Positions 36,572 to 45,400 of a DNA stretch of 62,579 nt are shown piece after piece (the stretch's first letter is position 1; each line of letters begins with the position of its first letter). Both the position numbers and the translations under genes were made by a program. The DNA is from Neobacillus niacini (GTDB lineage Bacteria > Bacillota > Bacilli > Bacillales > Cytobacillaceae). Where the stretch lies: assembly GCF_023715415.1 (NCBI RefSeq), contig NZ_JAMBOB010000018.1, positions 1-62,579 on the forward strand. Direction: 5' to 3'. The notes under the pieces are model-generated. The model was not told where the DNA came from and ran no database searches. It worked only from the letters and a program-made list of their open reading frames with translations.

Positions 36572-36606
36572 GAACTCCCCATTTCTTCATCTGAAATGGG
36601 GAGTTC
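36572..36606 (+). terminator. terminator of the large membrane protein gene
   Basis: Fourteen perfect pairs GAACTCCCCATTTC / GAAATGGGGAGTTC around a seven-base loop. Probably bidirectional with the convergent threonine aldolase gene. Confidence 0.85.
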
Positions 36607-36623
36607 TTTGTATATGGATGAAG

Positions 36624-37718
36624 TTAACGAATGGCTTTCATTTTTTCATCTAAAAGTTTGAAAGCATTTGATAATTCTTCTTTTGGAACCTGAGAATATA
36701 AATCTCCAATGCTTACTTCGAAGTTACTGGTTGTCTTAGTTACTTCACGAACATAACTAGTTAAGCCAATACCAGTTTCCTCGTAAATGGATGCAAATAT
36801 CAGTTCCATCTCCTCTTTTGATGCATCAAAATGGACATGAAACATATTGGTGACGGGTTCCAATGGCTTGGTCGAAACACTATGACATTGGTTATAATAA
36901 CGGGCATATTCTTTTGCTTCCTCATAGTACTGATTCATATTATTAATTCGTTGATTAAAATAATAATCGGCACTTACGATGTACGGATAAAGACTAATTA
37001 AATCACCGCCATGACGCCTTTTCCAAATTTTTGATTCTTCCGTAAAGGCTTGATCTCCGGCGAGAATCGCCCCTGCAATTCCGCCAATCCCTTTGTAAAA
37101 AGACACATAAACACTATCGAAAAGTGCACAAACTTCTACAGCAGACTTTTGATAATAGGGTAGAATTTCAAACAATCTTGCCCCATCTAAATGTAATTTA
37201 ATTCCCTTTTCCTTACAATAAGCCGAAATATCTTCCAGTGCTTTGTATTCTGGAAGCTGTCCGCCAATCTCCCGTTGCGGTAATTCGAGCAATAAACAGG
37301 CAATTTCCTCCTCTAAGCCCACAACATCTTCAAGTTGAATTACACTCTCTTTATCGGCTAATAAAATAGACTCAATATGGTGTAATTTCTTAAATCCATC
37401 TTCTTCATGTATTTCTAAATGGCTTAATGGATGGTACGCCACTTTATTGATTCCTTTATGGTCACACCAAATACGTAATGCTATTTGCTGGGCCATTGTT
37501 CCGCTTGGGAAAAAGACAGCAGACTCCTTACCAAGGTACTTTGCCATTTTCGTTTGGAAATCGTCGATGACTTGGCCCTTCCCGTACAGCTCGCTTTCCA
37601 ACTCTCCTTCGATATTCATGAATGCCTCTTTTAACACTTGAATATTCCTTGGACCATGACCAGACACCTTAAAATGGGTTTTCTTAAAAGCTTCTGCTAA
37701 AATATTCTTTTCTGACAT
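36624..37718 (-). CDS. low-specificity threonine aldolase family (beta-eliminating lyase)
   Basis: A 364-residue PLP enzyme of the threonine-aldolase branch. The PLP Lys is in SFYKGIGG (about 205) and the His/Asp pair in LHLDGARL. It would cleave threonine or beta-hydroxy amino acids to glycine and an aldehyde. Length is normal. It is convergent with the large membrane protein gene and not in an evident operon. Confidence 0.88.
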   Translation of the reverse strand: MSEKNILAEAFKKTHFKVSGHGPRNIQVLKEAFMNIEGELESELYGKGQVIDDFQTKMAKYLGKESAVFFPSGTMAQQIALRIWCDHKGINKVAYHPLSHLEIHEEDGFKKLHHIESILLADKESVIQLEDVVGLEEEIACLLLELPQREIGGQLPEYKALEDISAYCKEKGIKLHLDGARLFEILPYYQKSAVEVCALFDSVYVSFYKGIGGIAGAILAGDQAFTEESKIWKRRHGGDLISLYPYIVSADYYFNQRINNMNQYYEEAKEYARYYNQCHSVSTKPLEPVTNMFHVHFDASKEEMELIFASIYEETGIGLTSYVREVTKTTSNFEVSIGDLYSQVPKEELSNAFKLLDEKMKAIR

Positions 37719-37796
37719 TATGTTCTCCCTTCAAGACCTCTATTACTGAACATTAGCTTCTATTTCTATATTAACAGTTTTAAATAAATTATTACG

Positions 37797-37828
37797 AAAA
37801 AAAGGACATCATCTAAAGGATGATGCCC
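37797..37828 (-). terminator. terminator of the biotin genes
   Basis: Hairpin GGCATCATC / GATGATGTCC followed on the minus strand by TTTTTTT. It ends the bioY-bioB transcript. Confidence 0.85.
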
Positions 37829-37849
37829 AGATATTTTTTACAATTTTTA

Positions 37850-38842
37850 TTATGCTTTAATAGTTTCATTAACAAAATCTATCTCAAAACCTAAATCCTC
37901 AAGCATTTGATGATCTGCTGTAGTTTCTTGTCCTGAAGTGGTTAAATAATCCCCTACAAAGATGGAATTCGCAGCATATAATCCAAGCGGCTGCAAACTT
38001 CCTAGGTTAACTTCACGTCCACCTGAAATTCTGATTTCCTTCGTTGGATTCACGAACCGCATGACCGCTAAAACTTTTAAGCAGTATCTTGGATTCAACT
38101 CCTTTGTGCCTTCAAGAGGAGTACCATCAATCGCATGTAGGAAATTAACAGGAATGGAATCTGCATCTAATACCTTTAGACTCATTGCCACGTTTACTAC
38201 ATCCTCTTTCGTTTCCCTCATACCAACGATTATCCCTGAACAAGGAGAAATCCCTGATTCTTTTACTAACTCAACAGTATTAACTCGATCATCAAAAGAG
38301 TGTGATGTGGTGATAGAGTCGTGGTGATTTTCTGAGGTGTTAAGGTTGTGATTGTAACGATCAACACCAGCTTCCTTCAGCTTGGCTGCTTGGTCTGGTT
38401 TTAAAATTCCAAGGCAGGCACAGATTTTTAATTGATATTTGTCCTTTATTTCCTTAACAGCTGAAACGACTTGGTCTAATTCATGGTTACTAGGACCACG
38501 TCCACTTGCTACTATGCAATAGGTACCAGCATGAAGCTGATAAGCTTGATCTGCTCCTTTAAGGATGGTATCTTTATCCACCATTCGATATTTTTGAATT
38601 GGAGCATTAGAGATACTTGATTGGGAACAATAGCCACAATTTTCGGGACAAAGACCTGATTTCGTATTAATTAACATATTAAGCTTTACCCTATTACCAT
38701 AATAATGATGGCGAATTAAGTAAGCTCCCTGCAAGACCTCTAATAACTCCATATCCGATGAATTTAGAATACTTAATGCTTCCTCTTTAGTTATTTCATG
38801 ACCATTTAGCACCTCTAAAGCCAATTCATTCCATTTACTCAT
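37850..38842 (-). CDS. bioB: biotin synthase
   Basis: A 330-residue radical-SAM enzyme that inserts sulfur into dethiobiotin. The CxxxCxxC cluster is C65, C69, C72 (CPENCGYC). The start at 38842 follows GGAGGG by six bases; the frame can be extended to 38863 only by running over the bioY stop. The other iron-sulfur cluster ligands and RISGGREV are present. It is the second gene of a bioY-bioB operon repressed by BirA. Confidence 0.95.
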   Translation of the reverse strand: MSKWNELALEVLNGHEITKEEALSILNSSDMELLEVLQGAYLIRHHYYGNRVKLNMLINTKSGLCPENCGYCSQSSISNAPIQKYRMVDKDTILKGADQAYQLHAGTYCIVASGRGPSNHELDQVVSAVKEIKDKYQLKICACLGILKPDQAAKLKEAGVDRYNHNLNTSENHHDSITTSHSFDDRVNTVELVKESGISPCSGIIVGMRETKEDVVNVAMSLKVLDADSIPVNFLHAIDGTPLEGTKELNPRYCLKVLAVMRFVNPTKEIRISGGREVNLGSLQPLGLYAANSIFVGDYLTTSGQETTADHQMLEDLGFEIDFVNETIKA

Positions 38843-38862
38843 AGCATTCCCTCCACTTCCCA

Positions 38863-39453
38863 TTAGCTCACTTTTCTAACATTGCTAGCTTGGCTTCTAG
38901 ACAAGGTTCGTTTTAGACGATGTCCCATAACACCTGCTAAAATAGCTAGAATAATATCTTTTGGAAGTGGAACAACCATCCATAACCAAGCCATTTTATA
39001 GGTAAAAGCTTCTGGTGCAGCAGCCCAAATTTTATACGCAGCATACATCCAGTTCGTTCCGAAAACATAGTTGATTGCCATCCCTATAAGTGCTGCGAAA
39101 GCATATACCCGTACTGTATTTTTCATTTTTTCAATTATGTAACCAGTAGCATACGCTGTAAAAACATAAGATACGATAAAACCAAATGTTGGTCTTAGGA
39201 TATGGCCAAGTCCTCCGCCAAATTGAGCAAACACTGGAACTCCTACTAAACCAACAAATGCATAGACCACCATAGCAATGGCTCCCAATCTACTGCCCAG
39301 AACTACTCCTGCTAAAATAGCGAAAAATGTTTGCAACGTAATGGGTACTCCCCCCACGACCATAAATGGTGCAATGGCAGTAATGTTAGCCCCTACAGCC
39401 ATTAAAGCCACAAACATTGCCGCTAAAGTAAGATCAATTGTTTTAAGTTTCAT
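38863..39453 (-). CDS. bioY: biotin transporter S component
   Basis: A 196-residue protein with six membrane helices, the BioY substrate-binding (S) subunit of a biotin ECF-type transporter, or a stand-alone biotin importer. GGGGGA precedes the ATG by eight bases. It carries the conserved AxxxA...R helices and GGVPITLQTFFA near 33. It shares the BirA operator with bioB, consistent with biotin uptake and final synthesis being regulated together. Confidence 0.93.
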   Translation of the reverse strand: MKLKTIDLTLAAMFVALMAVGANITAIAPFMVVGGVPITLQTFFAILAGVVLGSRLGAIAMVVYAFVGLVGVPVFAQFGGGLGHILRPTFGFIVSYVFTAYATGYIIEKMKNTVRVYAFAALIGMAINYVFGTNWMYAAYKIWAAAPEAFTYKMAWLWMVVPLPKDIILAILAGVMGHRLKRTLSRSQASNVRKVS

Positions 39454-39483
39454 AACCAGTCCCCCAAAGTATTCGTTAAATTA

Positions 39484-39538
39484 AGAATAATCGGTTAGCT
39501 CTATTGTGTCAACTAAAAATATTATTAGGTTGACACAA
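39484..39538 (-). promoter_or_regulatory. BirA operator and promoter of bioY-bioB
   Basis: Perfect 10-bp dyad TTGTGTCAAC (39504-39513) and GTTGACACAA (39529-39538) with a 15-base AT-rich spacer, the known form of the Bacillus BirA operator. On the minus strand TTGACA of one arm (39512-39507) is a perfect -35, 17 bases before a -10 TATTCT (39489-39484). BirA binding would cover the -35, explaining repression. Confidence 0.85.
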
Positions 39539-39678
39539 ATTTAGTTATGACTGGAATTTGCTCACCTGGACCTCGTTTAGTATCCATATTAACCCAATTC
39601 CCATACAATAGGATAGGTATTCGACTAGATAATTGGAATGGGATTATTCTAGGTTTTCAAAGGAGATGCAAAAGGTAA

Positions 39679-40119
39679 ATGGCAATTAGAAAAGCAACTT
39701 ACGAAGAGACTCAAGGAATCTTGAATTACCATATTGAAGTACTTAAAGAGGCCACCATGGGTTATGTAAAGCCGAGTCGTGAAAAGGCAATTGAAATGAT
39801 GACTCCTTTTTTAAATGGCGGTGGTTATTACCTTGTTCGGGTTAAAAATAATATCATCCAAGGCTGGGTAGGATTAGGTCGTATCATCGATCAAAACACA
39901 GATGAAATGGTTGGCTTTATCAATGAAATGTATGTACTCCCACCCTATCGTAAACAGGGGGCTGCCGAAAAATTATGTAAGGCCGCATTCATACAATTAC
40001 GAGCGGAAGGCCATAAAAAAGTCCAATTAAATGTTTATGCTGGAAACCATGCCAAGCATCTTTACGAAAAGCTGGGTTTTAAAGACGTTTCTACGCTTAT
40101 GTCAAAAAACTTAGATTAA
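39679..40119 (+). CDS. GNAT-family acetyltransferase
   Basis: A 146-residue single-domain acetyltransferase. The acetyl-CoA motif A is YRKQGAAEKLCKAAF with VYAGNHAKHLYEKLGF at the C terminus. AAAGGAG lies upstream. The substrate is unknown. It is monocistronic and followed by a hairpin array. Confidence 0.88.
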   Translation: MAIRKATYEETQGILNYHIEVLKEATMGYVKPSREKAIEMMTPFLNGGGYYLVRVKNNIIQGWVGLGRIIDQNTDEMVGFINEMYVLPPYRKQGAAEKLCKAAFIQLRAEGHKKVQLNVYAGNHAKHLYEKLGFKDVSTLMSKNLD

Positions 40120-40147
40120 ATATTCTATAAAAAGGGGCAGTGAAAAA

Positions 40148-40257
40148 CTGATGACCGTTATTTCTAATTTTTTGTTCCACGGTCATCAGACTCCCTCTCT
40201 GATGACCGCCATCCACTCTTTTTCTGTTTCAACTGGAATCAGACTCTCACTGATTCC
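40148..40257. repeat. cluster of palindromic hairpins (CTGATGACCG/GGAATCAG type)
   Basis: Two copies of CTGATGACCG (40148, 40199) pair with CGGTCATCAG (40180): either the first with it around a 22-base loop, or it with the second around a nine-base loop. Then GGAATCAG (40235) pairs with CTGATTCC (40250). Alternative foldings are mutually exclusive. A different arrangement of intergenic hairpin repeats from that at 13.8 kb. Confidence 0.65.
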
Positions 40258-40300
40258 CTTACCCACTATTTTTTGATTCAAAGAGAACAAGTCTACTATT

Positions 40301-41317
40301 CTACTCTTTAAAGTATTGCACGACTATCCCCTTACCTTCTTCAACCTTTATCACACCATATGCACCATTCACAAATGTAATTTGTGGTGGCATATGACCA
40401 CAATCGATGTCATAAATAATTGGGATTTGAGTTTCATCGGACAAGTCTTGGTAAACATCCTCAATCGTATAGTTTTCAACTGATTCATTGGCAGGACTTC
40501 GACCAAACAGAATACAGGAACAGTTTTCAAACCATCCTGCTAATTTCATCTGCATCAACGACCTGCGCAAATCTGTTGTTTTTAACTCACTATTCTCAAA
40601 ATACCAGATGACGGGTTCATCATGGATATGCTTTTCTCTAAAGTTTTGTAAATCCCCATAAGGGGTACCAATTAAATGTCTGATGATGTCAATGCAGCCG
40701 CCAAGCAAACGCCCTTCAACTTTTACCCTTTTACCCGTTACAGTTTTCCATGAAGTTTCCTCTGTTAGATGAAACACACAAGGAGAAGGATTGTCATGCT
40801 GCCACTTCAGTTGATATTTTTCAGATGAATATTGGGTAATCGATGACCCTGTTTTCGAAGATAAAACACTCTCCCACATAGCGGTTGTGTCATCAGAATA
40901 TTTTCCTCTTAAATCAATTAAGTTCGTTCCATGTGCCGTAGCAATACCTGTCTTTAACGTAATGGCCAGAAGCAGCATGCTCGTATCTGAATAACCGAGA
41001 ACCCACTTATTTTTCATGTTATCAAAATCAAGTTCTTCAAGAATTTCAATCAGCAGTTCCCCACCCCATGGCGGAAGGATAAGATCAATAGTTTCATCCT
41101 TCATCATTTCATTAAACTCATGGGCACGTTTTCTTGCTGGAGACGATTTTGCTTTATCCTGAGTCCAAACCGTATCACCACAGATAATGCGATAGTCTCT
41201 TTCTTCTAGTTGACTGCATGAAAGTTTCACTAACGCATGCAAATCTTCTTGGACACCAGATGAAGGTGCAGTTACCCCTATTGTTGCCTTCTTCATAAAA
41301 GATGGATATGTAATCAT
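40301..41317 (-). CDS. peptidase S66 family (LD-carboxypeptidase/MccF-like)
   Basis: A 338-residue S66-type serine peptidase. The nucleophile Ser lies in VLGYSDTSML, the conserved Glu in WYFENSELKT and His in GHMPPQITFVNGA. LD-carboxypeptidases trim the murein tetrapeptide, whereas MccF relatives inactivate microcin-like nucleotide-peptides. The length and WGGE motif fit the MccF branch. Single gene; no toxin or biosynthetic cluster is adjacent. Confidence 0.85.
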   Translation of the reverse strand: MITYPSFMKKATIGVTAPSSGVQEDLHALVKLSCSQLEERDYRIICGDTVWTQDKAKSSPARKRAHEFNEMMKDETIDLILPPWGGELLIEILEELDFDNMKNKWVLGYSDTSMLLLAITLKTGIATAHGTNLIDLRGKYSDDTTAMWESVLSSKTGSSITQYSSEKYQLKWQHDNPSPCVFHLTEETSWKTVTGKRVKVEGRLLGGCIDIIRHLIGTPYGDLQNFREKHIHDEPVIWYFENSELKTTDLRRSLMQMKLAGWFENCSCILFGRSPANESVENYTIEDVYQDLSDETQIPIIYDIDCGHMPPQITFVNGAYGVIKVEEGKGIVVQYFKE

Positions 41318-41384
41318 TTCATCTCTTCCCTTCCTAAACAGTAGAATATCTTACCATTATTCTACTGTTTAACCGGAAAAGGAA

Positions 41385-41939
41385 CTAGCCCATTTTATAG
41401 GATTCTTTATGAAATGTTGCCATATATCTGAGGCAATCTTCCCCTTTTAAAGGAGCAGCAGGCTTACTTTTAAGGTAAAGAACCATTGCCATATAATGTT
41501 GCGGTCCCCATTTATAACAATGCTGATAATCATCTAACAGAGTAAATCCACATTTTTCCCAGAAATGAATTCTTGCTTTATTTTCAGGCGTTTCATCACA
41601 CTCTACCTCAACCAGTATACGTTTGAATTGAGGTTCCGACCGCGCCCACTCTATGACGTAATCACAAATTTCTTTACCGATTCCATAACCACGCAAATCC
41701 TTTCGCACCGCTAGGTAATCCAGCAGCAGTACACTTGAGCCTGAAAGTGCGCCCGTTAAAGCCATCGCCAAAACCTCATCATTTTCCATTAACACATGAA
41801 GAGTACTAAGCTCCTTCGCAAACATATTTCTAATAATCTTTTCTGGTTTGGTTGCATGCTCACCAAAGGCAACATTATAGATATCTCTTATTTTTTTCCA
41901 CAGGTCCTCATCCCATTGCTTCGTTGTAATAAATTCCAT
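41385..41939 (-). CDS. GNAT-family acetyltransferase
   Basis: A 184-residue acetyltransferase. Motif A is VRKDLRGYGIGKEICDYVI and the C-terminal motif is RIHFWEKCGF. AAAGGA lies nine bases upstream of the ATG. It could acetylate a small amine or a ribosomal/tRNA target; no substrate can be read from context. Confidence 0.87.
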   Translation of the reverse strand: MEFITTKQWDEDLWKKIRDIYNVAFGEHATKPEKIIRNMFAKELSTLHVLMENDEVLAMALTGALSGSSVLLLDYLAVRKDLRGYGIGKEICDYVIEWARSEPQFKRILVEVECDETPENKARIHFWEKCGFTLLDDYQHCYKWGPQHYMAMVLYLKSKPAAPLKGEDCLRYMATFHKESYKMG

Positions 41940-41965
41940 CCTTCAAGTTCCTTTGCATGTAATTT

Positions 41966-42634
41966 TCATGATCTTTTTAGCATTCTACTAGCCAGATGCG
42001 GTTGTCTTTCCATATACCATTGAAAGAACCAAATCGATGTAGCCAACCAGAAGCCACTGGCAAAATACCCGCCTATTACATCGCTTGGGTAATGGACACC
42101 TAAATATATTCTACTTACCCCTATCATAAAAACGACGAAGGCGCTAAATAGCAATAAAAGGCTCCGACCAGCTCGATTAAATATGTGTCGCCAAAGGAGA
42201 AAGGTAAAAATACCATACACCGTGAAAGCATTCATGGCATGCCCACTTGGAAAGCTATATCCACCAATTTCAATTAGACGATGTAAATCAGGACGCGCTC
42301 TTTGGAAGATTTCTTTGAGTAGTAAGTTAAGTAAAGGTGACCCTGCAACGACAGCAATAAAGAATATCAATTCTTTTCGATGGTGCAGCACCTTATAGAG
42401 AAAGAAGATAATCAATAAACATAATACGACTACTACCTGTGTTGATCCCACCACGGTAAAAAACTCCATGACCCTAGTGAGGAAGGGAGACTCTTGGGAT
42501 TGAACGGCTCTAATAAAGCTAAGATCAAAATCAACAATCATATCCGCCCTAATAAGAATGGCCACTAAACCAAAAGCCACGAGCGATACCAGGCTAATAA
42601 TAAAGGCACGCGTAAGCTGAAACTTCAAATTCAT
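41966..42634 (-). CDS. PAP2-family membrane phosphatase
   Basis: A 222-residue integral protein with about six helices. The catalytic motifs are K-x6-RP (KEIFQRARP), PSGH (FPSGHAMNA) and SR-x5-H (GVSRIYLGVHYP). The family dephosphorylates undecaprenyl pyrophosphate, phosphatidic acid or phosphatidylglycerophosphate. The start at 42634 follows AAGGG; the frame upstream runs through a terminator hairpin and is not coding. Confidence 0.9.
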   Translation of the reverse strand: MNLKFQLTRAFIISLVSLVAFGLVAILIRADMIVDFDLSFIRAVQSQESPFLTRVMEFFTVVGSTQVVVVLCLLIIFFLYKVLHHRKELIFFIAVVAGSPLLNLLLKEIFQRARPDLHRLIEIGGYSFPSGHAMNAFTVYGIFTFLLWRHIFNRAGRSLLLLFSAFVVFMIGVSRIYLGVHYPSDVIGGYFASGFWLATSIWFFQWYMERQPHLASRMLKRS

Positions 42635-42712
42635 ATCATTAATCCCTTCATAATCGATAAACATATAATTTCCCATCCAAACCAATCCTACTAATACATC
42701 ACAAACAAAAAA

Positions 42713-42766
42713 GCACCAAATATACAAAAACCGCTGCATAAAAGCGGTTTATTGTATATTTGGTGC
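42713..42766. terminator. 23-bp hairpin terminator of the FAD monooxygenase gene
   Basis: Arms of 23 bases (15 plus 8, one bulged A) around the loop GCATAAA, followed on the minus strand by TTTTTTGTTTG. It contains the boundary GGTGCCTGTCACC beside it, a sequence common in Bacillus intergenic repeats (from memory). Confidence 0.75.
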
Positions 42767-42773
42767 CTGTCAC

Positions 42774-43859
42774 CTATGCGAATTTCTCCGCTAAGGTTGT
42801 TTCTTGTTTTACTTGCATGATTTGTTGTGTTTTGATTTCGTTTCTTCTGTTCATTTCGAATATTTTGAGGTGCTCTGATTGAATTTTATTTTCTAAAATT
42901 GCTTTGGTTAGGATTGGTGCTAAGATATGAGCGTCCTTCATCCCACAATTAATTCCGATTGCACCGGTTGGTGTCATGGTATGTGCAGCATCACCGATGA
43001 GGATTAATCCGTCCTCTACCCATGTTTCACAACGAGAGCTTTGCACCTTTAGACAGACAAAGTTGTTCCATGATTGAAGGTGCTCGTTGACACTCTGTTC
43101 TAATTCTGGGAAGCTTTCAATCAATGGCTCAAGAAATGGCTGTAATGAGCCTTTTCTCAAGGTAGGAAATGACCCTTCCGCAATATTCCAGCCGATTTGG
43201 ATGAGTCCTCCCGTCTGTGAAAACAATGCCAACTGATGTCCGTTTACCAAAACCATTCTTGTTGTCGGTTCCCAGCCTTCTGGAGCCGGAATCTTTGCCC
43301 ACAGAACATCATATCCATGGGTCATTTCAATTGTTGGGATTTTAGCCAGCTTCCTAACTGATGAGTACCGGCCATCTGCACCTATCGTAACCTTGCTTGA
43401 AATGTGAATTTCTTCCCCATTGAGTGTTGCTTTTACACCTGTATAGAAACCTTGTTCATCTTGAAGTAGTTCTTTAACAGTGGTGTTAAATAATAGTTGA
43501 AAATGATTATTTTCTTCTGACTTTTCGATGATAGCCGTTAATAAATGTCCTTGAGGCACATGAATTCCTACATGATCCTCATGGTTTCCGGGTGAAATAC
43601 TATTTACTATTTTTCTACCTGCGAAGTATTCTACTTTTTTCATTTTAAGAATACCTAGCTCCTCTATTCTCTCAAATAATTTATGTTCTTTTAGGATTGC
43701 CTCTGTTTCAGCATTTATATGCTCGCCTCTGAATTGACGATTAACTCCAGCAGATCGTTCAATAATAATGGTAGATACCCCGTTTTCAGCTAATAAATGT
43801 CCGAGTAATGCCCCTGAAGGTCCGCCGCCAACGATACAAACATCTGCTTGTAAGTTCAT
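42774..43859 (-). CDS. FAD-dependent monooxygenase (UbiH/PHBH-like)
   Basis: A 361-residue flavoprotein. The FAD-binding GxGxxG is VGGGPSGALLG at 10-20, and GDAAHTMTPTGAIGINCGMKDA is the second FAD contact. The family hydroxylates aromatic or quinone substrates using NAD(P)H. AGAAGGTGGG precedes the ATG. It does not sit in an obvious aromatic pathway, so the substrate is unknown. Confidence 0.87.
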   Translation of the reverse strand: MNLQADVCIVGGGPSGALLGHLLAENGVSTIIIERSAGVNRQFRGEHINAETEAILKEHKLFERIEELGILKMKKVEYFAGRKIVNSISPGNHEDHVGIHVPQGHLLTAIIEKSEENNHFQLLFNTTVKELLQDEQGFYTGVKATLNGEEIHISSKVTIGADGRYSSVRKLAKIPTIEMTHGYDVLWAKIPAPEGWEPTTRMVLVNGHQLALFSQTGGLIQIGWNIAEGSFPTLRKGSLQPFLEPLIESFPELEQSVNEHLQSWNNFVCLKVQSSRCETWVEDGLILIGDAAHTMTPTGAIGINCGMKDAHILAPILTKAILENKIQSEHLKIFEMNRRNEIKTQQIMQVKQETTLAEKFA

Positions 43860-44206
43860 GTATACCCACCTTCTAGTAATATATTATTTTATCAATATAT
43901 CATAAATGTATAATCAACAATTAGTTTAGTTTAATAAGTTTCTCAATAAGAATAAAAGTTAAGTATAGAGTAACAAATTATAGGTGCATGGTCAATCATT
44001 ATTTTGTTTATGTAACAAACAAAATAGCAATTCTTAAATTTTTTCAATTTATTAATGATTTGTAAAATTTAATTCATTTAGTTTGACGTAATTTAAAGAA
44101 GTTGTTAATGATTGTTAAGAAATGGAAAATCTAATATATTTCTTTTCCAAAGCTTGTATGATAATCCTGTAGTACAAATTGCAAGCATTCGAGGAGGAAT
44201 TTTAAG
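43860..44206. other. AT-rich intergenic region
   Basis: Promoter-like TTGACG followed by TAATGA at 17 bases is visible near 44080-44110, probably for the small lipoprotein. No other structure or ORF is convincing. Confidence 0.45.
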
Positions 44207-44356
44207 ATGAAAAGTTACAAAACTTGGTTAGTTGCTTTGATGTCAGTTTTTATGTTACTTGGAGTTGCTACTGGATGTAGCGATACTGGAAATGATGATA
44301 CCGAAACAGAAGAAACAGAACAAAATGAAGACGGTACAGCAGAAACTGAGGAATAA
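44207..44356 (+). CDS. small acidic lipoprotein, 49 residues
   Basis: A 49-residue protein starting MKSYKTWLVALMSVFMLLGV with a short signal segment ending at Cys 24 (ATGC), then an Asp/Glu/Thr-rich tail. The Cys after GVATG is a non-ideal lipobox but fits export and lipidation. GAGGAGG lies nine bases before the ATG and a strong terminator follows. Role unknown; it is not in any family I know. Confidence 0.72.
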   Translation: MKSYKTWLVALMSVFMLLGVATGCSDTGNDDTETEETEQNEDGTAETEE

Positions 44357-44388
44357 GCCATTTAATTGATTCATACAATACGTAACAA

Positions 44389-44417
44389 TCAGCAAGACGG
44401 CCTAGAGCCGTCTTGCT
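44389..44417 (+). terminator. terminator of the small lipoprotein gene
   Basis: GCAAGACGGC / GCCGTCTTGC with a five-base loop and TTTT; probably also ends the opposing DUF3147 genes. Confidence 0.85.
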
Positions 44418-44423
44418 TTTACA

Positions 44424-44831
44424 TTATTTATGTTTTACAAGAATATCAGCTAGAATATTAACCCTCACGCTATTATTCCTGTTAGTTTTAATTATATCTC
44501 TTAAGGTTGACACAATAATGGAACTTCCCAACCAGAACACAAGACCAAGTACAATACTTAATGCCCAATTTCCGCTGACTTGCAATACAGTCCAAACTGT
44601 TGCCACGCAGACAACACCGCCAATCATTCCAAAAACCGACCCATTTGCAATCTTAGCTGCCTTCTTTGAACCAGAAGCAATACCTACCATTAACACGGCT
44701 GTAATCATCACCGCAGGAAATGCTGCAAAAATTCCAGCAAGAATTTTCCATGGCGACATAACCGTTATCAAATAACTTATCATTACGGCTGCCCCGCCGA
44801 GAATAAAGCGAATCAGTAAATCTTTATACAT
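44424..44831 (-). CDS. DUF3147 membrane protein
   Basis: About 135 residues with four membrane helices; DUF3147 family. AAAGGG lies eight bases before the ATG at 44831; an ATG three codons upstream is less well placed. A paralogue is encoded just upstream (gap 16 bases). It has the shared AAFPAVMI motif. Function unknown. Confidence 0.8.
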   Translation of the reverse strand: MYKDLLIRFILGGAAVMISYLITVMSPWKILAGIFAAFPAVMITAVLMVGIASGSKKAAKIANGSVFGMIGGVVCVATVWTVLQVSGNWALSIVLGLVFWLGSSIIVSTLRDIIKTNRNNSVRVNILADILVKHK

Positions 44832-44846
44832 AAGTAGCACCCTTTC

Positions 44847-45209
44847 TCACGAGTAAGTTGTAATCATTACAACCGCCATTGATACAATTAACCAAAATCC
44901 CATAGCCTGTAAAAGTCCTCGTTTCCAGCCTTGTCTGGGCAAGAGATACCCAGCAAGAATCGCAACAAGAATATTAATTCCCATGCCGACAATGGCTCCC
45001 TTTGATAATAAAATGGAATGGGCTACTAATTCATTTCCACTGAAATCTAAACCTACTGTCAATAAAGCCGCTAAATACACGGCTGGAAAAGCTGCAAAGA
45101 TACCTCCAGCTTTTTCACCTAAATTCCTAGCAACAAGTGTTGAAACAACGACAGCTGCTCCTCCTAAAAAAAATCTTATAAGCAGGCCACTTATTGAAAG
45201 TTCTCCCAT
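44847..45209 (-). CDS. DUF3147 membrane protein
   Basis: A 120-residue paralogue of the next gene, with four helices and the same GGIFAAFPAVYLAALLTVG block. GAGGTGAACCACC precedes the ATG. Tandem DUF3147 genes are translated in order and may form a heteromeric membrane unit. Function unknown. Confidence 0.82.
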   Translation of the reverse strand: MGELSISGLLIRFFLGGAAVVVSTLVARNLGEKAGGIFAAFPAVYLAALLTVGLDFSGNELVAHSILLSKGAIVGMGINILVAILAGYLLPRQGWKRGLLQAMGFWLIVSMAVVMITTYS

Positions 45210-45354
45210 GGTGGTTCACCTCTGTTATTTGTGAAAAACTATCATTTGTGAATCTATTCACATGAAATGATACAAGTTCATTTTACCTCATTTTTTCATC
45301 TATATATGTGAACATTTCCCAACTTTTTTTAAAGCGTTACCATACTAAAGAAAA

Positions 45355-45375
45355 AAACCCTTTAATTAGGGTTTT
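45355..45375 (-). terminator. terminator of the hydroxyacid dehydrogenase gene
   Basis: AACCCT / AGGGTT stem followed on the minus strand by TTTTTTTCTTT. Confidence 0.75.
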
Positions 45376-45400
45376 GCCTTGTTTCCTTGATACTCAAATA

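Noticed and set aside
42635..42739. N-terminal extension of the PAP2 protein
   Set aside because: It runs through the terminator hairpin of the upstream gene, and a good ribosome binding site precedes the internal ATG.
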